Below the pieces are notes generated by a model, which worked only from the letters and a program-made list of their open reading frames with translations, was not told the origin of the DNA and searched no databases. A stretch of DNA of 10,435 nt, taken from Methylomarinum sp. (lineage in GTDB: Bacteria > Pseudomonadota > Gammaproteobacteria > Methylococcales > Methylomonadaceae). The stretch is from NCBI GenBank assembly GCA_013139755.1, contig WTAG01000420.1:1-10435 (forward strand), given 5' to 3'. A program made the position numbers and the translations under genes. Every line of letters begins with the position of its first letter. The first letter of the stretch is position 1. Below are positions 7,368 to 10,435 of this stretch, in pieces.

Positions 7368-7427
7368 CTTTAATGAGTGAAAAATCTCATATTCACTTCA
7401 TCATGATTGTTACGTTAAATTTTTAGC

Positions 7428-7500
7428 AGCTTTGATGTAATAAAGTAAAATCAAGTCTTTAGCTTTCGAGTTCTTGATTCCACATTGCTGCATCAAAGTT
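7428..7500. repeat. 73-nt decayed palindrome downstream of the asparaginase gene
   Basis: Around a centre at 7464, CTTTGATG (7430-7437) pairs with CATCAAAG (7491-7498) and AATCAAG (7449-7455) pairs with CTTGATT (7473-7479), with 11 nt between the blocks on each side. Over the 28-position arms 21 positions are Watson-Crick, six of the seven others are G-T or A-C, and one is A-A. It starts 46 nt past the asparaginase stop. The rest of 7166-7545 contains no supportable gene. Confidence 0.5.
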
Positions 7501-7545
7501 ACATAGAGTATATTTCTCCATCAAATCACGTTAAGGAGCGAGGAT

Positions 7546-8562
7546 CTAATGGATTATTTCAGATGCTATATTGTTGCTTAGGAATTGAGTGATTTCATCA
7601 TTCGTATTAAAGTTGCCATAAGCTAGCAATAATTTGACATAAGCCACTTCTAAAGACATATTCCATATCATTCTGGCTCCCTGCTCTATTAGAACCTGAG
7701 TGCTATCGTAAGAATCTTGATTTTTTATAGCTGGTGCCATAAACAAGGTAATATTCTTTTGCTTGCAGGTTTGAATAAATTTAACCAGTGTATGATTTTC
7801 TCCCCAAGCATCTGAAGAACAAGCAGTACCCGAGTGATAAAGATCATGCAGAGCCACATCAACTTGATCTAATGAAAAATGTTCATAATTTAACCCTGGA
7901 TAAGGTTTAATTAATAGAATTCTAGAACTGAATCGTGGTGCTAATTGCGTTTGCTTACAATCTAATTTATTAATATTGTTTTGTTGATGAAATACATTAT
8001 CTTTGAAGGATAAATAAGCTTTAGATTGCACGCTGATAAAATCACCGCTGAGTTGCAAGCAAGAGGCAATTCGACTACCTAAGTGAATTAAAGTCTCCGA
8101 ATTTTGGTTTTTATAGGGTACATAAACACCCGCTTCTTTTCTTTGCTTTATAAACTCGATGGCGCAGATAAAGTGACTTAAACCATTGGCTTGGGGATGC
8201 TCTAACGGATAATCACTGGATACTAACAAAAGGGGAATTTTTATCGCGTTAAAATATAAGCTTAAAGCTGCCGCGGTAAAGGCTAATGTATCGGTGCCAT
8301 GAGTCACAATAATGCCATCATATTGTGAGATATTCTCTGCTTCTATGGCATTAATCAGTGTTTCCCAAACGGATGGAAACAGGTTCTCGCTTAAAATTGC
8401 AACGGGTTGAATCGTGGTAAAGTTTTGGTTTTTGGCATCGGCATAACATTGTTCAAATAAATTGATTAATTTATAAGCCTGCTTGCTTGAAGTGTTAATC
8501 GTGCCATTTACCGCAGTAGAGCCGATTGTTCCGCCTGTAAAGACAAGGAGAATATTGCTCAT
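7546..8562 (-). CDS. asparaginase/glutaminase-family protein, cytoplasmic type
   Basis: This 338-residue protein has the two asparaginase signatures: TGGTIGS (residues 9-15, with the presumed nucleophile T12) and THGTDT (87-92, with T90 and D91). There is no signal peptide, so it would be cytoplasmic (type I-like), hydrolysing L-asparagine or a related amide to the acid and ammonia. The C-terminal domain has HSGTA and a GARMIWNMSLEVAYVKLLLA helix, as in type I enzymes. By eye, the Thr-Lys that normally completes the second catalytic triad is replaced in the segment LGSRIASC (161-168), where S167 falls at the lysine position. Activity or substrate may therefore differ. It starts 17 nt after the crp stop on the same strand with a weak ribosome binding site, so it is probably the second gene of a crp operon. 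Confidence 0.85.
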   Translation of the reverse strand: MSNILLVFTGGTIGSTAVNGTINTSSKQAYKLINLFEQCYADAKNQNFTTIQPVAILSENLFPSVWETLINAIEAENISQYDGIIVTHGTDTLAFTAAALSLYFNAIKIPLLLVSSDYPLEHPQANGLSHFICAIEFIKQRKEAGVYVPYKNQNSETLIHLGSRIASCLQLSGDFISVQSKAYLSFKDNVFHQQNNINKLDCKQTQLAPRFSSRILLIKPYPGLNYEHFSLDQVDVALHDLYHSGTACSSDAWGENHTLVKFIQTCKQKNITLFMAPAIKNQDSYDSTQVLIEQGARMIWNMSLEVAYVKLLLAYGNFNTNDEITQFLSNNIASEIIH

Positions 8563-8579
8563 AGTCAGGTTATTATGAC

Positions 8580-9233
8580 CTAGCGGGTGCCAAATACAAT
8601 AATAGTTTTACCATGTGCAGAAATTAAATCTTTCTGTTCCAGTTCTTTTAAAACACGCCCTGCCATTTCTCTAGAACAACCGACAATACGACCAATCTCT
8701 TGTCGGGTGATACGTAATTGCATGCCATCAGGATGAGTGATTGCATCGGGTTCTTTGCATAAATCAAGTAAGGTTCTGGCAATGCGTCCTTCAACATCCA
8801 TAAAAGCAAGGTCACGGTACTTGCGGCTAGTAATTAATAACCGCGCTGAGAGCTGCTCACCTAACATATATAAAAGATCAGGGGCAAATTTGCTTAATTC
8901 ACTTTTTAATGCCAGCGTGAATCGATCGTAGGAAATTTCGGCTAAATGACAGGGAGTACGCGTTTTCACATAAACTGATCTAGTCTCTGTACCTTTAAAT
9001 ACACCAATTTCACCAATAAAGTCACCTTTATTTAAATAGGCCAGTATTAGTTCATGTCCATCTTCATCTTCAACACTGACACTAACCGAGCCATCAACAA
9101 TAAACAATAATTTATCGCCTATGTCACCTGGACGGATAATAATGGTCTTAGTGGGATAGCTTCTGGTGTGACAAAGATGAAGAAAATGATCTAACGCGTC
9201 CTGATAAATATTATTTTTATTATTATTATTCAT
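8580..9233 (-). CDS. crp: CRP/Vfr-type cAMP-responsive global regulator
   Basis: This 217-residue protein is strongly similar to E. coli CRP along its whole length. The N-terminal cyclic-nucleotide domain keeps GE (74-75) and RS (85-86), the CRP residues that contact cAMP phosphate and ribose, plus TS at 135-136 in the dimer helix, where the adenine contact lies. The winged helix-turn-helix (about 172-197) has RQEIGRIVGCSRE. R188, E189 and R193 match CRP Arg180, Glu181 and Arg185, the bases-reading residues, so the operator is expected to be CRP-like (TGTGA-N6-TCACA). Two neighbouring recognition-helix residues differ (Met and Ala for Thr and Val). The C-terminus ISAHGKTIIVFGTR is nearly the E. 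coli one. The N-terminus has an unusual Asn-rich start (MNNNNKNN). It is divergent from yhfA, as in E. coli, and upstream of the asparaginase gene. Confidence 0.94.
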   Translation of the reverse strand: MNNNNKNNIYQDALDHFLHLCHTRSYPTKTIIIRPGDIGDKLLFIVDGSVSVSVEDEDGHELILAYLNKGDFIGEIGVFKGTETRSVYVKTRTPCHLAEISYDRFTLALKSELSKFAPDLLYMLGEQLSARLLITSRKYRDLAFMDVEGRIARTLLDLCKEPDAITHPDGMQLRITRQEIGRIVGCSREMAGRVLKELEQKDLISAHGKTIIVFGTR

Positions 9234-9350
9234 TGTTATGTCAACGTACCCTGTTTAACTGAAAACGGAAGTGCTATGATTTTCCCTTTTTAAGAGAAAG
9301 CGTATTGAAACTACGCGTTTAAAAGAGCTATAACTGATGTACAGTGCCGT

Positions 9351-9356
9351 ATTATA
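9351..9356 (-). promoter_or_regulatory. possible -10 element for crp
   Basis: A perfect TATAAT reads on the minus strand about 118 bp before the crp ATG. The only good -35-like hexamer (ATGACA, 9377-9382) is 20 bp away, longer than usual. A crp leader of about 110 nt would result, containing a small hairpin, GCGTA (9300-9304) with TACGC (9312-9316). Confidence 0.35.
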
Positions 9357-9375
9357 AAGAAAAAATCAATTTTAT

Positions 9376-9403
9376 CTGTCATCTCGTTGTAAGATTATAT
9401 AAT
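9376..9403 (+). promoter_or_regulatory. promoter for the yhfA/OsmC gene
   Basis: CTGTCA (9376-9381) matches four of six -35 positions and is followed after 16 bp by a perfect TATAAT (9398-9403). Transcription would start near 9410, about 20 nt before the ATG. It lies back to back with the candidate crp promoter and shares its -35 region. Confidence 0.5.
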
Positions 9404-9429
9404 TATTTTATTTTAAAAAGTGAGAAATA

Positions 9430-9849
9430 ATGAAAGCGACAGTTAAATGGATTGATGGTAGAGCCTTCTTAGGCGAGAGTGGCAGTGGTCATACCGTAGT
9501 AATGGATGGTCCTGCTGATCATGGTGGCAGAAACATAGGGATTCGTCCTATGGAAATGATTTTGTTGGGCTTAGGCGGCTGTTCTTCTTATGATGTGATG
9601 GATATTTTGCAAAAAGGGCGGAATGATGTGGTCGATTGTGTCGCAGAATTAACGGCTGAACGGGTGGATGCCATTCCCAGCGTCTTCAGTAAAATCCATT
9701 TGCATTTTAAAGTGACAGGCAGAAACTTAAAGGACTCAGTAGTTGAACGCGCTGTAAAATTATCAGCAGAAAAATATTGTTCAGCATCTATCATGCTAGG
9801 AAAATCAGTCGAAATTACCCACGATTTTGAAGTGATCGAAGTTGCATAA
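9430..9849 (+). CDS. yhfA: OsmC-family protein, YhfA type
   Basis: This 139-residue protein closely resembles E. coli YhfA along its length: MKATVKWIDGRAFLGES at the start, PMEM (40-43), GGCS with C51, ILQKGRNDVVDC (59-70), VTGRNLKD (95-102), LSAEKYCS with C117, and a C-terminal EITHDFEV. OsmC/Ohr proteins are dimeric thiol peroxidases that reduce organic or inorganic hydroperoxides through a cysteine pair, here presumably C51 and C117, with E42 nearby. The exact substrate of the YhfA branch is not established. It is divergent from crp across a 196-bp region, the same neighbourhood as in E. coli, which supports both identifications. A weak GTGAG ribosome binding site precedes the ATG. A palindromic repeat begins at the stop codon. 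Confidence 0.92.
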   Translation: MKATVKWIDGRAFLGESGSGHTVVMDGPADHGGRNIGIRPMEMILLGLGGCSSYDVMDILQKGRNDVVDCVAELTAERVDAIPSVFSKIHLHFKVTGRNLKDSVVERAVKLSAEKYCSASIMLGKSVEITHDFEVIEVA

Positions 9850-9920
9850 TTCACAAAGATACTAAGAAGAGAAAGCCTTAGGCTCTTACCTTGGTGTCTT
9901 AGTGGCTTGGTGTGAAAAAA
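9850..9920. repeat. palindromic repeat, copy A
   Basis: Directly after the yhfA stop, TTCACA (9850-9855) pairs with TGTGAA (9911-9916) and ACTAAGA (9861-9867) with TCTTAGT (9897-9903), so the two halves are degenerate inverted copies. ACTAAGAAGAG, CCTTGGTGTCTT and GTGAAAAAA recur in the same order in copy B, 97 to 100 bp downstream. The CACAAAGACAC/GTGTCTTTG style is that of widely dispersed non-coding bacterial palindromic repeats. Confidence 0.7.
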
Positions 9921-9937
9921 CTTTAGTAGATTGTTTG

Positions 9938-10021
9938 TCACACAAAGACACGGAGGCACTAAGAAGAGCAATATCTAAGGTTCTGTACCCTTGGTGTCTT
10001 TGCGGTTTAGAGTGAAAAAAA
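9938..10021. repeat. palindromic repeat, copy B
   Basis: CACAAAGACACGGAGG (9941-9956) pairs with CCTTGGTGTCTTTGCG (9989-10004) at 13 of 16 positions. It is a diverged tandem relative of copy A in the same orientation and ends in a run of seven A. It lies 13 bp before the stop of the minus-strand gene at 10035, so it sits between two convergent 3' ends. Confidence 0.7.
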
Positions 10022-10034
10022 CAATACAAATGAG

Positions 10035-10430
10035 TTACAATTTTTGCAGCTTTAATGCTTCAATAATTTGTTGGTATTCTTGCATTTTAGGTCGGTGTAA
10101 AAATAAACCTAATAACGCTAAGACAGTAAAAATATAAAGCGAGTTAACCTCATCACCCAAAATAAACATCACTAAGCCAAAAAGACCAATACATTCAATT
10201 AAAGCTAAGGTTACAAAGGTAGTGACAAAATAACGGTTTTTAGCTGAGTTATCACCCGGCATGGTTTGATTGAGTCTAAGTAAAATATAGCGCAATAAAT
10301 TCACCAGCGGGAACATAATAATCGCAATAATATAGAGGCTTGTTCTAATAAGAACCCGTTGCTCCTCCGCCATATTAATTTGTATCTCGGCACCCAGCGT
10401 ATAACAAATAATATTATAGCTAATCAACAT
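10035..10430 (-). CDS. small multi-helix membrane protein of unknown function, possibly 5'-partial
   Basis: I do not recognise this protein. The 131 visible codons contain a hydrophobic N-terminal stretch (about residues 1-18), then three clear helices at about 26-50 (RTSLYIIAIIMFPLVNLL), 67-91 (TTFVTLALIECIGLFGLVMF) and 96-111 (LYIFTVLALLGLF), with a short polar tail. The third segment has an intramembrane Glu in an ALIE-x4-GLFGLVMF context, faintly like the proton-carrying helix of rotary ATPase c subunits, but the two-helix hairpin layout is absent, so I do not assign that role. The frame stays open to the window edge beyond the ATG at 10428-10430, so the true start may be further right. 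No ribosome binding site can be judged. The gene converges on yhfA and has no visible operon partner. Confidence 0.7.
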   Translation of the reverse strand: MLISYNIICYTLGAEIQINMAEEQRVLIRTSLYIIAIIMFPLVNLLRYILLRLNQTMPGDNSAKNRYFVTTFVTLALIECIGLFGLVMFILGDEVNSLYIFTVLALLGLFLHRPKMQEYQQIIEALKLQKL

Positions 10431-10435
10431 ACACA

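Noticed and set aside
7376..7397. AGTGAA/TTCACT 6-bp inverted repeat as a terminator or operator
   Set aside because: Arms are short and AT-rich, with a 10-nt spacer and no T-tract; such matches are expected by chance in this composition.
7549..7581. 10-residue plus-strand frame preceded by AAGGAG
   Set aside because: The Shine-Dalgarno-like sequence is good but the peptide is tiny, antisense to the asparaginase 3' end, and nothing else supports it.
9921..9950. TTTGTCACACAAAG as a possible CRP site
   Set aside because: It has only one good half-site (GTCACA-like), lies in the palindromic repeat at gene 3' ends, and is not near a promoter.
9588..9971. 127-codon minus-strand reading frame over yhfA and the downstream repeat
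   Set aside because: It lies antisense to yhfA and its N-terminus is a translation of palindromic repeat copy A and the left end of copy B. It has no family resemblance, and the yhfA frame is clearly the real one.
10035..10430. assignment of the right-edge membrane protein as ATP synthase subunit c-like
   Set aside because: An intramembrane Glu is suggestive, but the size, helix count and lack of Gly-rich hairpin do not fit.

Overview
The window looks like ordinary chromosomal housekeeping and accessory DNA from an AT-rich gammaproteobacterium. The best lineage markers are a near-canonical CRP/Vfr regulator divergently paired with a YhfA-type OsmC protein (the arrangement seen around E. coli crp), an RhlE-type DEAD-box helicase and a YaiL-type DUF2058 protein. 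The FadL-type porin, the membrane desaturase, the long MHYT/PAS hybrid kinase and the many small palindromic repeats would suit a methanotroph-like lineage (Methylococcales). That placement is inference from style, not proof. I saw no rRNA, tRNA, CRISPR array, transposase or phage gene.

Layout. (1) Positions 1-687 (+) hold the 3' part of a membrane fatty acid desaturase, which converges on rhlE (765-2030, -); a 30-nt perfect-looking hairpin lies between them. (2) rhlE diverges from a DUF2058 gene (2241-2786, +), which has a recognisable promoter overlapped by an 8-bp dyad. It is followed after 28 nt by a 901-aa MHYT-PAS-PAS-HisKA-HATPase-REC hybrid sensor kinase (2815-5520, +) with a strong Shine-Dalgarno sequence. 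(3) The kinase converges on a FadL/OmpP1-type outer membrane channel (5789-7165, -); a head-to-head pair of REP-like hairpins separates them. (4) Upstream of fadL is a 380-bp gene-free stretch with short direct repeats, a dyad, a G7 tract and a 73-nt decayed palindrome. (5) A crp/vfr homologue (8580-9233, -) and an asparaginase-like gene (7546-8562, -) lie 17 nt apart, probably as one operon. (6) The yhfA/OsmC gene (9430-9849, +) is divergent from crp and converges, across two related palindromic repeats, on a small multi-helix membrane protein at the right edge (10035-10430, -).

How the parts relate. There is no single pathway. Two genes touch lipids or hydrophobic compounds (desaturase, FadL), and two are global or sensory regulators (CRP, hybrid kinase). 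The kinase has no adjacent response regulator or output gene, so its partner is elsewhere. The most informative signals are: the first PAS domain of the kinase, which keeps the residues aligned with the FixL heme ligand and distal arginine; a receiver lacking the usual switch Thr/Ser; an asparaginase lacking the expected catalytic lysine; and the fact that all three convergent gene junctions carry palindromic repeats of different families while the two divergent junctions do not. I did not find a convincing undescribed multi-gene system.
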